From: CAWKEY01 sp963848675
Lineage (GTDB): Bacteria > Pseudomonadota > Gammaproteobacteria > Methylococcales > Methylomonadaceae
Reading direction: 5' to 3'
Assembly: GCA_963848675.1 (NCBI GenBank)
Contig: CAWKEY010000017.1
Span: forward strand, 1-61,889
DNA: 61,889 bases
Numbering within the stretch: position 1 is the first letter of the stretch; every line of letters starts with the position of its first letter. Positions 54,277 through 61,889 of the stretch are shown in pieces. A program made the translations under genes and the position numbers. Below the pieces are notes generated by a model. It worked only from the letters and a program-made list of their open reading frames with translations, did no database searches and had not been told where the DNA came from.

Positions 54277-54349
54277 TTTTTCTCTGGAAAAGTGGCTCAA
54301 AATTAATGGCCGAAAAAGGCTCAATTCTGTTGGCCATTGACAGCAAAAC

Positions 54350-54725
54350 AACGCGGAGCGTGCAAACTGCCGTGCAAATGAATCACATGCTGGCTGCCGG
54401 CCCGCTCATGTAGATCGTCGACGTTTTGGGTAATCACTGTCAGATATTCAACCCGCTCTGCCAAAGCGGCAATGGCATGATGGGCTGGGTTGGGTGCCGC
54501 CTTGAGTACCTGCATCCGCCGCCATTCATACCACCCCCATACCAAAGCTTTATCTGCGCGAAAACCTTGGGCACTGGCTAACAGTGACACATCGAATTTT
54601 TCCCATAATCCGGTCTGAGTGTCACGAAAGGTGGGAATGCCGCTTTCAGCGGATACCCCGGCCCCAGTAAACACTGCAACATGACGAGCGCGCTGAAGCG
54701 TCTCGATTAAACCTGAATCAAACAT
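54350..54725 (-). pseudogene. cobB: Sir2 deacylase, N-terminal part
   Basis: It contains the NAD-binding motif FTGAGVSAESGIPTFRD, the catalytic His region TQNVDDLHERAGSQHVIHLHGS and the first zinc cysteine (APRCFA). The enzyme would remove acyl groups from lysines using NAD. Other Sir2-fold proteins are NAD-depleting defence effectors, but the zinc cysteines and length favour a CobB-type deacylase. The gene is inactive as assembled. Confidence 0.9.
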
Positions 54726-54765
54726 GGTGGATCACCTTCTGGATTGGGCTCGAAACAGCATTAGA

Positions 54766-54930
54766 TGTAGCGGCCCGATAACATAAATCACAGGAACCGA
54801 TTACATCGGTTTTTTGAGACCACATTAACTGAGAATATCCGGGCATCAGGAACCACATTAAATGAGAATGAGCCCACATTAATTGAGAACAGCCCGATAA
54901 CATCCGCCAGGAACCACATTAACTGAGAAT
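54766..54930 (+). repeat. Left 165-bp inverted repeat
   Basis: It holds GAGACCACATTAACTGAGAA, GGAACCACATTAAATGAGAA, GAGCCCACATTAATTGAGAA and GGAACCACATTAACTGAGAA at about 35-50-bp steps. A 22-bp internal symmetry (AACCGATTACATCGGTT) is also present. Confidence 0.85.
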
Positions 54931-54977
54931 TAAAAGAGGCACGCCGGAAGCCACACGCAGGTCCCGGGACGGCCTCA

Positions 54978-55379
54978 TTACACGAATGGATTAAACACGG
55001 GCACTTGAAAATGTTCAAAATCCCGGATGTTTCGGGTGACGACGGTAAGCTTGTGCACAAGCGCACTGGCCGCGATCATAGCATCTTCATAGACCGTGTC
55101 CGACTGACGGTGCATCAGTTTCGCCCATAGCCGAAAGGTCACAGCGTCCATGGGCAATACATTATAGGTAGCTCCCACCTGATCGGCCCATGCCTCTATA
55201 TCCGCAGCCTTGGCGGGGTCTTGCTCGCGTGTGATTTCAATGCCTGCTTGGATTTCACCGAGTGTCACAGCAGAAAGGTAAAGTTCAGCATCGGCTACAC
55301 CTTCGATCCACGCTACTACCGCTCCATGGGGGCGAACCTTGCGCAACTCCGAAACAACATTGGTATCAAGAAGGAACAT
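54978..55379 (-). CDS. vapC: VapC-type PIN-domain toxin
   Basis: A 133-residue PIN ribonuclease of the FitB-like group: FLLDTNVVSELRKVRPHGAVVAW (Asp4 and Glu), LYLSAVTLGEIQAGIE, SDTVYEDAMIAASALVHKL with late acids and VVTRNIRDFEHF. The ATG at 55379 lies 7 bp after the antitoxin stop. It is within the 165-bp-repeat element. Confidence 0.93.
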   Translation of the reverse strand: MFLLDTNVVSELRKVRPHGAVVAWIEGVADAELYLSAVTLGEIQAGIEITREQDPAKAADIEAWADQVGATYNVLPMDAVTFRLWAKLMHRQSDTVYEDAMIAASALVHKLTVVTRNIRDFEHFQVPVFNPFV

Positions 55380-55386
55380 GACGACC

Positions 55387-55641
55387 TTACAGCTCAAAGG
55401 ACTTTCGACGCTTTGCCCGTCCGCGCTGAGGCAAATCAAAGTCGGCACGGCCCACGTCGGACATTAGTAAGTCCTTGAGTGAGGGGCGTGCGGCATTATT
55501 CAGGCGCTTCCATTCGGCGATAGGCACGAGCACAGCGGTTTCTGTCCCTCGACGGGTCACTACCTGCGGCCCTTCGTTTACACAGGTATCCAGTAATTCA
55601 CTGAAATGAGCTTTAGCGTCTTGTACCGGCCAAATTTTCAT
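55387..55641 (-). CDS. Phd-type antitoxin
   Basis: An 84-residue antitoxin: MKIWPVQDAKAHFSELLDTCVNEGPQVVTRRGTETAVLVPIAEW, the Phd/YefM pattern. The C terminus is basic after an acidic stretch (MSDVGRADFDLPQRGRAKRRK). It should neutralise the VapC and repress the pair. Confidence 0.93.
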   Translation of the reverse strand: MKIWPVQDAKAHFSELLDTCVNEGPQVVTRRGTETAVLVPIAEWKRLNNAARPSLKDLLMSDVGRADFDLPQRGRAKRRKSFEL

Positions 55642-55703
55642 AATAAACCTCTGTTGACTAGGCATATAACTAGTCTATCAACCTTTTTTCTGCATCGCAA
55701 GCA

Positions 55704-55731
55704 GTTCGACAAAACGGTCGTTTTGTCGAAC
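55704..55731. repeat. Perfect 12-bp inverted repeat upstream of phd-vapC
   Basis: GTTCGACAAAAC and its complement flank GGTC, about 65 bp before the antitoxin start. Possible operator or recombination site. Confidence 0.6.
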
Positions 55732-55870
55732 TCCTAAAGCAAAGCCATTTCCCGTCGAAATCAGCCTATTTTCAGTGCAGAATACTGGTTCTATAAAACA
55801 GCGTTCGATTTACCTATGAAGAAATGAGTATGTCGAACCGTACTGTCAGTCAATCAGATACGTTCTAGCC

Positions 55871-58226
55871 GATGGGTAGCCAGACGCAGTTGCCCGCGCC
55901 CAGCCCCCTCAGAACTGTACGTGCGAGTTTCCCCGCATACAGCTCAAGCCTCTTCAAAGGCATCTTTCGACACCCGGTTACATAACGATTTTCGGCATAC
56001 TGATGATTTATGGCAACTGAGATGGTGCATGTAAAGATTGCTTGCCGCATCCGTCCCGCCATCAACTTTTTTCACATAATAGTGAGCATCCCAAGGCGTG
56101 AGCTTTGTGATGGGCTTCTGACAGGCTGAACACAGGCGATCTTGTCTTAGCCAGACCCGATAAAGTTTCGACCGACCTCTCGATGATTTCAGCATTTTCT
56201 TGCCCCACCGGGACTCAAAATACTGCGCCCATTTAGGGTCGTGCGGATTGGCGTCTGCTTTGATCTTGACATGCCGCTGTATTGGCGTGTCCGATTCCAG
56301 GACCAAGTTAAGCTCTCTTAGCGTTCCATCTTCTTTTTTTTCTGTAGTTGAGAATACCCAGTTCCGGGAGCCTCTGGTTTTAAAATACCTTTGTTTAACC
56401 CAGCGGGCTCCTTTCTCTGGATGCCTCCTTATCGCCCATTGCCATAGCATTGACCAGACAGTAGTATCAACCCGAGCAAAGGTTTTTTTAGCGACTACAT
56501 GGCTGTGATAATTCGCCCATCCTCGCAAAATAGGATTAAGCAGCCTTATCAGATTTGCCTGTTTAGCCGTCTTGTTGGCCTTGATGACTTCCCTGATTTT
56601 GTCAAGATGACCTTTGACGTTTGCTTTCGACGGCTTTATCAACAGCTTGCCGTTGTACTTGCGCATGTTCCAACCAAGGAAGTCGAATCCATCCGTGATG
56701 TTCGTTATTTTGGTTTTCTCCGGCGACAGGACTAGCCCACGTTCCGCCAGAAACTCTACCACTGCGGGTTTGACTTCCTGTTCCAGCCATTCTTTCGAGT
56801 TGCCGGTAATAATGAAGTCATCCGCATAACGTACCATGTTCATTTTCCGACCTGTCTGCTTCGCTTTTGGAAATTTCTTCAAAAGCATCGCTTCAAGGCC
56901 ATCCAATGTCATATTAGCCGCCACCGGCGAAATGATACCGCCTTGCGGTGTACCGGCCTCCGTGGGGAAGAGCTCGTTTTGATACGCGTATCCCGCTTTA
57001 AGCCATTTCTTTAGAACCGCCTTGTCCGTGGGGATATTGGCGATCATCCAGTCGTGACTGATAGTGTCGAAACAGCCTTTAATGTCAGCCTCCAGCACCC
57101 ATTCTGCACTAGCCTTTTTTGCGAGAGAATTGAAGCATTGCTCTCCCGCATCAGCCGTTGAGCGTTCCGGCCTGAACCCATAGGAGTTCAGGTCGGCGGT
57201 GGTTTCCGCAATAGGTTCCAACGCCAGCAAATGTAACGCTTGCATAGCGCGGCACTTCATGACGGGTATGCCGAGAGGTCTTGTCTTGGTGCCATTTTTC
57301 TTCGGAATTAATACCCTCCGAAGTGGGAGAGTCGAGTATCCTCGCCTCTTCAACGACGCTATCGCGTTGATCTTTGCCTCCGGTGTTTTCCACGTTATCT
57401 TGTCCACACCAGGGGTGTTCTTGCCTTTATTCTCTGTCACTCGCTTAACGGCTAATGCTTTGCCGCTGAACGAGTGGGTCAGCAGCCATTGTAAGGCTTT
57501 CACCTTGTTATGCTTGCCGACCTGTGTCGCCTTCACAATACGCGCTTGCAGCCCTCTTACCTGACGTTGAACATCGGCCCAATTGATGCCGTCCCAAGCC
57601 AAGTCGGAAGGTGCACGCGCCATTGATGCTGCACTCATTTGCTCTCCTACCGTAAAGATGGTTCTTCAAACTCTCTTGTGAGGAGAGACCATAAGGACGT
57701 CTGCCCACTTTCGTGTGGGGTGATGTTGCAACCCCTATTCGCACTATTACAATACGACATTCGCTTTTTCCTCGTTCCTATTCCAGCACTGCCATGGGCA
57801 GACTTTGCAGTCTGCTGTCCCCGAAGGGAGCGATACCGGGTTTCCACGTTCCGCTTGCAAAAGTATGTCGGGTTAGCTGCCTGCTGTTGACCGGGAGGCT
57901 TGTGGGTCACGAAAAGCGCAGAAAACAAACGCGATTCCCACCTCCTTTACCGTTTTGGTTCAAGCGTAGAAGCCATTTCCGCTTGTTATTAGTCACGGTC
58001 TTTATCGCAGATTCACATGTGTTCAGCATACCGACTATCTAGCGCTCATCCGGCGTATGGCTGCCAGAAGGGTTCGCCTCTCGCGAGTTGTTCCCCACAC
58101 CTTGCGGCGCTTCGCTACGTTGTAAGAGTCGCTCTTTATTCAGACTCCTAGATTCAAACCCGGTGACACGGGCGGTTCCATCTTTAATTAAGTGGAACAA
58201 CTTTTGTAAGCAACTTCGTGTCGCAG
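55871..58226 (-). mobile_element. Group II intron 2
   Basis: On the minus strand the intron starts near 58226 (TGCGACACGAAGTTGC, the first base differing from GUGYG) and ends with domain V (GAGCTGTATGCGGGGAAACT with CGCACGTACAGTTC) and domain VI, finishing near CTACCCATC at 55871. Its 5' end abuts exactly the inner edge of the right 165-bp repeat. It is the same lineage as intron 1. Confidence 0.8.
55944..57638 (-). CDS. ltrA: Group II intron reverse transcriptase/maturase with HNH domain
   Basis: A 564-residue intact intron protein. RT motifs SYGFRPERST, EADIKGCFDTISHDWM, EAGTPQGGIISP and catalytic YADD (MVRYADDFIITG) are followed by domain X (NPILRGWANYH) and a full HNH module (CSACQKPI, GGTDAASNLYMHHLSCHKS). 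It supports splicing and retrohoming. Compared with the intron 1 protein it is about 20 residues longer at the C terminus and carries the complete HxxCH. Confidence 0.93.
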   Translation of the reverse strand: MSAASMARAPSDLAWDGINWADVQRQVRGLQARIVKATQVGKHNKVKALQWLLTHSFSGKALAVKRVTENKGKNTPGVDKITWKTPEAKINAIASLKRRGYSTLPLRRVLIPKKNGTKTRPLGIPVMKCRAMQALHLLALEPIAETTADLNSYGFRPERSTADAGEQCFNSLAKKASAEWVLEADIKGCFDTISHDWMIANIPTDKAVLKKWLKAGYAYQNELFPTEAGTPQGGIISPVAANMTLDGLEAMLLKKFPKAKQTGRKMNMVRYADDFIITGNSKEWLEQEVKPAVVEFLAERGLVLSPEKTKITNITDGFDFLGWNMRKYNGKLLIKPSKANVKGHLDKIREVIKANKTAKQANLIRLLNPILRGWANYHSHVVAKKTFARVDTTVWSMLWQWAIRRHPEKGARWVKQRYFKTRGSRNWVFSTTEKKEDGTLRELNLVLESDTPIQRHVKIKADANPHDPKWAQYFESRWGKKMLKSSRGRSKLYRVWLRQDRLCSACQKPITKLTPWDAHYYVKKVDGGTDAASNLYMHHLSCHKSSVCRKSLCNRVSKDAFEEA

Positions 58227-58304
58227 ATTCTCAGTTAATGTGGTTCCTGGCGGATGTTATCGGGCTGTTCTCAATTAATGTGGGCTCATTCTCATTTAAT
58301 GTGG
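58227..58304 (-). repeat. Right 165-bp inverted repeat, inner segment
   Basis: Seventy-eight bases identical to 54853-54930 in opposite orientation, including the last base pairs GTGG duplicated by the IS30. The outer 87 bases resume at 59401. Confidence 0.85.
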
Positions 58305-59396
58305 GGCGAATTCAACCCATAAATGCAACACCCAGCAAATTATCGGTATCAAGTCTCGCCATTTTACAAAACACCTCCCAAGGAGTTTTGTAGTTTAAGG
58401 TTTTTCTAGGTCTATGGTTAAGCCCAGCCAAAGCTTTATTGGCATCGACTTGTGTTACTTGATCCAGCGGCTTAGCTTTCGGAAAATATTGCCTCAATAA
58501 GCCGTTGTGGTTTTCATTTAAACCACGCTCCCAAGAATGATAGGGCTTGGCAAAATAGGTTTCACAATTCAATGCCTTAGCGATATCTAGATGCCGACAA
58601 AATTCACGACCATTATCAAAAGTGATGGTGTGGACAAAAGCGGCGAAGGGCTTTAGGGCTTCAATAATCGCGTCTTTGGCCAACCCGGCCTCCTTGCGGA
58701 TAATGGGAATGACGAGGTTCAATTTTGACACCCGTTCGGTCAAAGTGACTAAAACCCCTTTATGGCCTTTGCCTATGACCGTATCGGCTTCCCAATCACC
58801 TATGCGGGTCTTTTCAGCCACTATGGAGGGGCGCTCGTCAATGTCTACACGACCAGGAATGGTGCCACGATAGTCATTTTTACCATAACGTTTACGATAC
58901 GGCTTAGCTTGATGCCGCAAATGCTTGTATAGCTCACCACCCTTGGCTTTGTCTGCCAAGATAAAGCGATAAATCGTTTCATGGCTAACCGTCGGCTCAT
59001 CCAGTATTCTTAAGCGCCCTGAAATTTGCTCCGGGCTCCATTTCTCTTCGATCAATGGCGTTATCACCTGCTTCATCGCCTCGTCAAGCTTGATCGCTTT
59101 GGGCTTATCTGCATGGCGTTGTTCGGCTTTGGTCTGAGCTTGCTGGTAACGGTACCCACGTTGACCCTTATTTCGACGCAGTTCCCGACTGATAGTGGAC
59201 TTACTCCTGCCTATGTCTTTGGCTATCTCTTCCAAGGAAACTTTTTTCTTATGCATTAGGTAGATATGGTATCTTTCTTCTTGGGTTAGATGGTTGAATG
59301 TTCTCATTGGACACCTCTTTAGTTTTTTGTTTTGGTAGACGGAAACTATACCATCTAGCCTCTTTAAGAGGTGTTGCATTTATTATATGAATTCAA
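58305..59396 (-). mobile_element. IS30-family insertion sequence in the right inverted repeat
   Basis: The ends share GAATTCA and ATAAATGCAACACC inwards. The target duplication is GTGG (58301-58304 and 59397-59400), confirmed by the intact left repeat where AACCACATTAAA is continuous. It is 1092 bp with one gene. Confidence 0.88.
58312..59307 (-). CDS. IS30-family transposase
   Basis: A 331-residue transposase: helix-turn-helix FNHLTQEERYHIYLMHKKKVSLEEIAKDIGRSKSTISRELRRNKG, then DDE residues in IGDWEADTVIGKG, HTITFDNGREFC and HSWERGLNENHNGLLRQYFPK. The ATG at 59307 starts the conserved N terminus. Intact. Confidence 0.95.
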   Translation of the reverse strand: MRTFNHLTQEERYHIYLMHKKKVSLEEIAKDIGRSKSTISRELRRNKGQRGYRYQQAQTKAEQRHADKPKAIKLDEAMKQVITPLIEEKWSPEQISGRLRILDEPTVSHETIYRFILADKAKGGELYKHLRHQAKPYRKRYGKNDYRGTIPGRVDIDERPSIVAEKTRIGDWEADTVIGKGHKGVLVTLTERVSKLNLVIPIIRKEAGLAKDAIIEALKPFAAFVHTITFDNGREFCRHLDIAKALNCETYFAKPYHSWERGLNENHNGLLRQYFPKAKPLDQVTQVDANKALAGLNHRPRKTLNYKTPWEVFCKMARLDTDNLLGVAFMG

Positions 59397-59400
59397 GTGG

Positions 59401-59487
59401 TTCCTGATGCCCGGATATTCTCAGTTAATGTGGTCTCAAAAAACCGATGTAATCGGTTCCTGTGATTTATGTTATCGGGCCGCTACA
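59401..59487 (-). repeat. Right 165-bp inverted repeat, outer segment
   Basis: Eighty-seven bases identical in opposite orientation to 54766-54852, ending TGTA at 59487. Confidence 0.85.
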
Positions 59488-60358
59488 CATACGGTTCAAG
59501 GTGACGCCATCCAAGCTGAATCTCGAACAGATCGATGCGCCATTGGTGATGGATTTTCTTGGGCACATTGAATCAGCACGGGGCAACAGTGCCAGCACCC
59601 GCAATACCAGATTGGCAGCGATTAAATCTTTCATGCGCTTCGTTGAACATCGAGTACCGTCCGTGTTGGAACAAAGTCTGCGGGTACTGGCAATCCCATC
59701 CAAAAAGACCGATGTACCGTTGATTAACTATCTGTCGATTAGCGAAATACAGGCAATACTCAATATCCCAGATATCCGAACCAGGTCCGGCATTCGTGAT
59801 AGAGCCATGTTGCATTTATGTTTCGTGGCTGGGCTTCGGGTATCGGAGTTAGTTGGACTGCCATTGAGTGCAGTCATGCTTCAGCCTACACCGACAATTC
59901 GAGTTATGGGTAAAGGAAGAAAGGAGCGATGCTTGCCGCTCTGGAAACAAACAGCTGCCGATTTGCGCTCATGGCTGGCTGTCAGGGGAGAAGTGCCGGC
60001 GCCAGAGTTGTTTATCAATGCGCGCGGAGAACCGATGACACGCAAGGGCTTCACATATTTGCTCGACAAATACGCCCAATTGGCTATGGAAAATTGCTTG
60101 TCATTGAAAGGGAAAAATATTTCGCCACATGTGCTGCGGCACTCATGTGCCATGATGCTCTATCAGGCAACCGGTGATTTACGAAAAATATCACTGTGGC
60201 TTGGTCATGCGCAGATGCAAACCACTGAAGTTTATTTGCGCGCGGATCCCACGGAGAAGATCGATGCCATTGATAAGGTGATTCCACCCACACTCAAACG
60301 CGGACAATTCACCGTTCCGGACAAGCTGATTGCGGCGTTACAAGATAAACAACATTAA
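59488..60358 (+). pseudogene. Tyrosine recombinase lacking its N terminus
   Basis: About 289 residues of a XerC/D-like recombinase: core-binding domain from LNLEQIDAPLVMDFLGHIES, catalytic Arg in AGLRVSELVGL, Lys in VMGKGRKERCLPL, HVLRHSCAMM, WLGHAQMQTTEVYLRA with His and Tyr. The first 30-50 residues are missing because the 165-bp-repeat element ends here; a start within that element (59462) would give a chimeric N terminus. It resembles the recombinases of three-gene (RIT-type) elements, but no partner genes are present. Confidence 0.8.
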
Positions 60359-60455
60359 TTTAATGGATAGAGGGATCGTTTTATTGAACGAAAGTGTTGT
60401 TACGTTTGGCAAGGCAAAACGATCCTTCTTCCCTTGAGTCAAAAAGTGAGACCTA

Positions 60456-60533
60456 TTATGGGAAGTAAATTTGGGTATTTAATGCGGAAAACATTTGCCT
60501 TGAACGACGCCGCATAAATATACTTCCCATAAT
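60456..60533. repeat. Nested inverted repeat downstream of the recombinase
   Basis: ATTATGGGAAGTA pairs with TACTTCCCATAAT, and inside these TATTTAATGCGG pairs with CCGCATAAATA (one base missing). The symmetric arms, about 100 bp after the recombinase, suggest its crossover site. Confidence 0.65.
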
Positions 60534-60580
60534 CATGGGCTTTCCATAAGAACAGAAAGTTGAGTTAGCGGCTATAGTAA

Positions 60581-61889
60581 GTAGGTGTAAATGAATAAAT
60601 GGCCGTTTTGATTCGTTTCTATATAATGGCGGCATGATTGATGTCGCGGTTATAGATGGTATAAAGAGGAAATTCAATCGCCTGGAATCTGAGTTAGATG
60701 AGAGGGGTCGTCGTCGTTGGGCAGCGAACGAAGCACTCGAATTGGGGCATGGCGGAATTAAAGCAGTCGCGCAGGCAACGGGTTTAGGAGAACGCACTAT
60801 CCGTCGAGGGTGCGAGGAGATGCGTCAAGTTCGACCTACCGCAGGTCATGATAAACGGCGGATTCGGCAACCTGGAGGCGGTCGCAAGTCACTACCGGCT
60901 ATTGACCCTGATTTGGTCATGGCATTAGAAGCGCTGGTCGACCCCAACACGCGGGGCGCTCCGATGTCACCGCTACGATGGACTTGCAAGAGCACGAGGA
61001 AGCTGGCTAAGGCTCTTGCTGAGCAAGGACACGAGGTGAGCCATACCCGAGTGGCACAACTGTTGGCGGATATGGACTATAGCTTACAAGGTACACTCAA
61101 GACCTTAGATGAGGCATCACACCCGGATCGAAATAACCAGTTTCGCTATATCAACCGTTGCGTAAAGGTATTTCAGCATGCCGGGCAACCAGTGATTTCG
61201 GTCGATGCGAAAAAGAAAGAATTAGTTGGGAATTTTGCTAATGCGGGGCGCGAGTACCGTCCGCAGGGACAACCGGAGCAAGTTAAAATTCATGATTTCG
61301 CCGACCCTCAGTTGGGCAAGGTTTGCCCTTATGGTGTGTATGATCCTACGCACAATCAAGGTTGGGTCAGTGTAGGGATTGATCACGACACAGCCCAATT
61401 TGCGGTCGAATCTATCCGTCGCTGGTGGGAACATATGGGCAAAGAGTGCTATTCCCAAGCGCATGCTTTACTAATCACTGCGGATGGCGGTGGCAGTAAT
61501 GCCAGCCGCAATCGGTTATGGAAAGTGGAATTGCAAAAGTTCGCCGATGAAACTGGTTTGGTTATCTACGTGCGCCATTTTCCGCCAGGCACCAGCAAAT
61601 GGAACAAGATCGAGCATCGGATGTTTTGCCATATCACTGAGAATTGGCGAGGGCGTCCGTTGATCAGTCACGAAGTAATTGTGAATTTAATTGGTCACAC
61701 GACTACGGATACTGGACTCACAATTCAAGCTGAGTTGGATGAAAATACCTACCCAACTGGGATTAAGGTGAGTGATGAAGACCTGAAGAGAGTCAACCTC
61801 TTACCTGCTAGGTTTCATGGCAAGGACTGGAACTATGCCATTAAATCTCAACAATCAAGGAATTGAAAGCGGCCAGTTATTTATTTACA
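60581..61889 (+). mobile_element. ISAzo13-family element, copy 2 (5 bp short at the window end)
   Basis: It begins GTAGGTGTAAATGAATAAAT as in copy 1 and is intact to TTTACA at the window end; copy 1 shows five more bases (TCCAC). It is identical to copy 1 in every stretch I compared. Confidence 0.9.
60634..61866 (+). CDS. ISAzo13-family DDE transposase (intact)
   Basis: A 410-residue transposase. N-terminal helix-turn-helix segments (AVIDGIKRKFNRLESELDERGRRRWAANEAL and GIKAVAQATGLGERTIRRGC), then the DDE core QPVISVDAKKKELVGNF, ALLITADGGGSNASRNRLW and SKWNKIEHRMFCHITENW. Being whole, it could mobilise both copies in this window. Confidence 0.93.
   Translation: MIDVAVIDGIKRKFNRLESELDERGRRRWAANEALELGHGGIKAVAQATGLGERTIRRGCEEMRQVRPTAGHDKRRIRQPGGGRKSLPAIDPDLVMALEALVDPNTRGAPMSPLRWTCKSTRKLAKALAEQGHEVSHTRVAQLLADMDYSLQGTLKTLDEASHPDRNNQFRYINRCVKVFQHAGQPVISVDAKKKELVGNFANAGREYRPQGQPEQVKIHDFADPQLGKVCPYGVYDPTHNQGWVSVGIDHDTAQFAVESIRRWWEHMGKECYSQAHALLITADGGGSNASRNRLWKVELQKFADETGLVIYVRHFPPGTSKWNKIEHRMFCHITENWRGRPLISHEVIVNLIGHTTTDTGLTIQAELDENTYPTGIKVSDEDLKRVNLLPARFHGKDWNYAIKSQQSRN

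Larger units (their letters stand above)
50532..54342 (+). mobile_element. IS21-family element interrupted by IS4
   Basis: The ends read TGTTAATGGACAACTAAAAT and, inwards from the right, TGTCAATGGCCAACAGAATT, with inner repeats of GAGCC...ATGGCC. The target duplication is GCAAAAC (50525-50531 and 54343-54349). It carries istA, split by the nested IS4, and istB. Without IS4 it would be about 2.46 kb, normal for IS21. Confidence 0.9.
54766..59487. mobile_element. Non-autonomous element with 165-bp perfect terminal inverted repeats
   Basis: The ends start TGTAGCGGCCCGATAACATA and are identical, in opposite orientation, for 165 bp (54766-54930 and, after removing the IS30, 58227-59487). Inside lie phd-vapC and a group II intron but no transposase. 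The ends contain four copies each of a CCACATTAACTGAGAAT-like repeat, as in TniA-type elements. No matching target duplication is visible (TTAGA left, CATAC right). Confidence 0.75.

Noticed and set aside
54766..54930. Regularly repeated CCACATTAA-type motif, at first sight CRISPR-like
   Set aside because: Copies are degenerate, spacings unequal and the block recurs as an inverted repeat at the other end; this is a transposon-end array.

Overview
The window looks like an accessory, insertion-riddled stretch of a gammaproteobacterial chromosome or large plasmid. The LexA/UmuDC set, HU, the FlgO/CsgG-like proteins and the overall gene style would fit a methanotroph of the Methylococcales, but no ribosomal or C1 marker is present, so that is inference. 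There are no rRNA, tRNA or CRISPR loci.

Layout. 1-2.2 kb is an SOS block: umuC (cut by the window edge), umuD, a divergent lexA, a 52-residue membrane peptide and an SRAP protein. 2.5-12.5 kb holds mostly host-type genes: a CHASE-GGDEF cyclase, a dual-specificity phosphatase and two CsgG/FlgO-like envelope proteins (two of these three are frameshifted), a cREC receiver protein, a PAS-GGDEF-EAL protein and HU. 13-15.2 kb has a winged-helix protein, a tyrosine integrase preceded by two perfect hairpins, and a toxin-antitoxin (TA) pair. 15.2-24 kb is a group II intron, a MITE-like repeat and a TIR-TM-WD40 gene split by an ISAzo13 element that is itself split by an IS1634 element. 24.5-30 kb is a Tn3-family transposon carrying vapBC. 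30-38.6 kb has a PfpI-like protein, membrane proteins, a decayed group II intron, a protein with three Cys-rich repeats, a response regulator/histidine kinase pair and an IS66 remnant. 38.9-40.6 kb has a fused serine recombinase and a second vapBC. 40.9-47.5 kb is a second TIR-WD40 locus split by a TniA/TniB transposon that carries its own TA pair and resolvase. 47.5-50 kb has a MITE inside a pRiA4b gene fragment, a WGR/resolvase cassette and parDE. 50.1-54.7 kb is a Sir2 deacylase gene split by IS21, which is split by IS4. 54.8-59.5 kb is an element with 165-bp perfect terminal inverted repeats but no transposase, carrying phd-vapC, a second group II intron and an IS30. A beheaded tyrosine recombinase and a second ISAzo13 copy close the window, which stops 5 bp short of that element's end.

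The genes do not form one pathway. The recurring themes are TA modules placed inside or beside transposons (six modules, three inside transposon-like elements) and inactivation by nested insertion of defence- or signalling-type genes (two TIR-WD40, one Sir2). Several of these insertions can be undone on paper from their target-site duplications, which restores exact reading frames.
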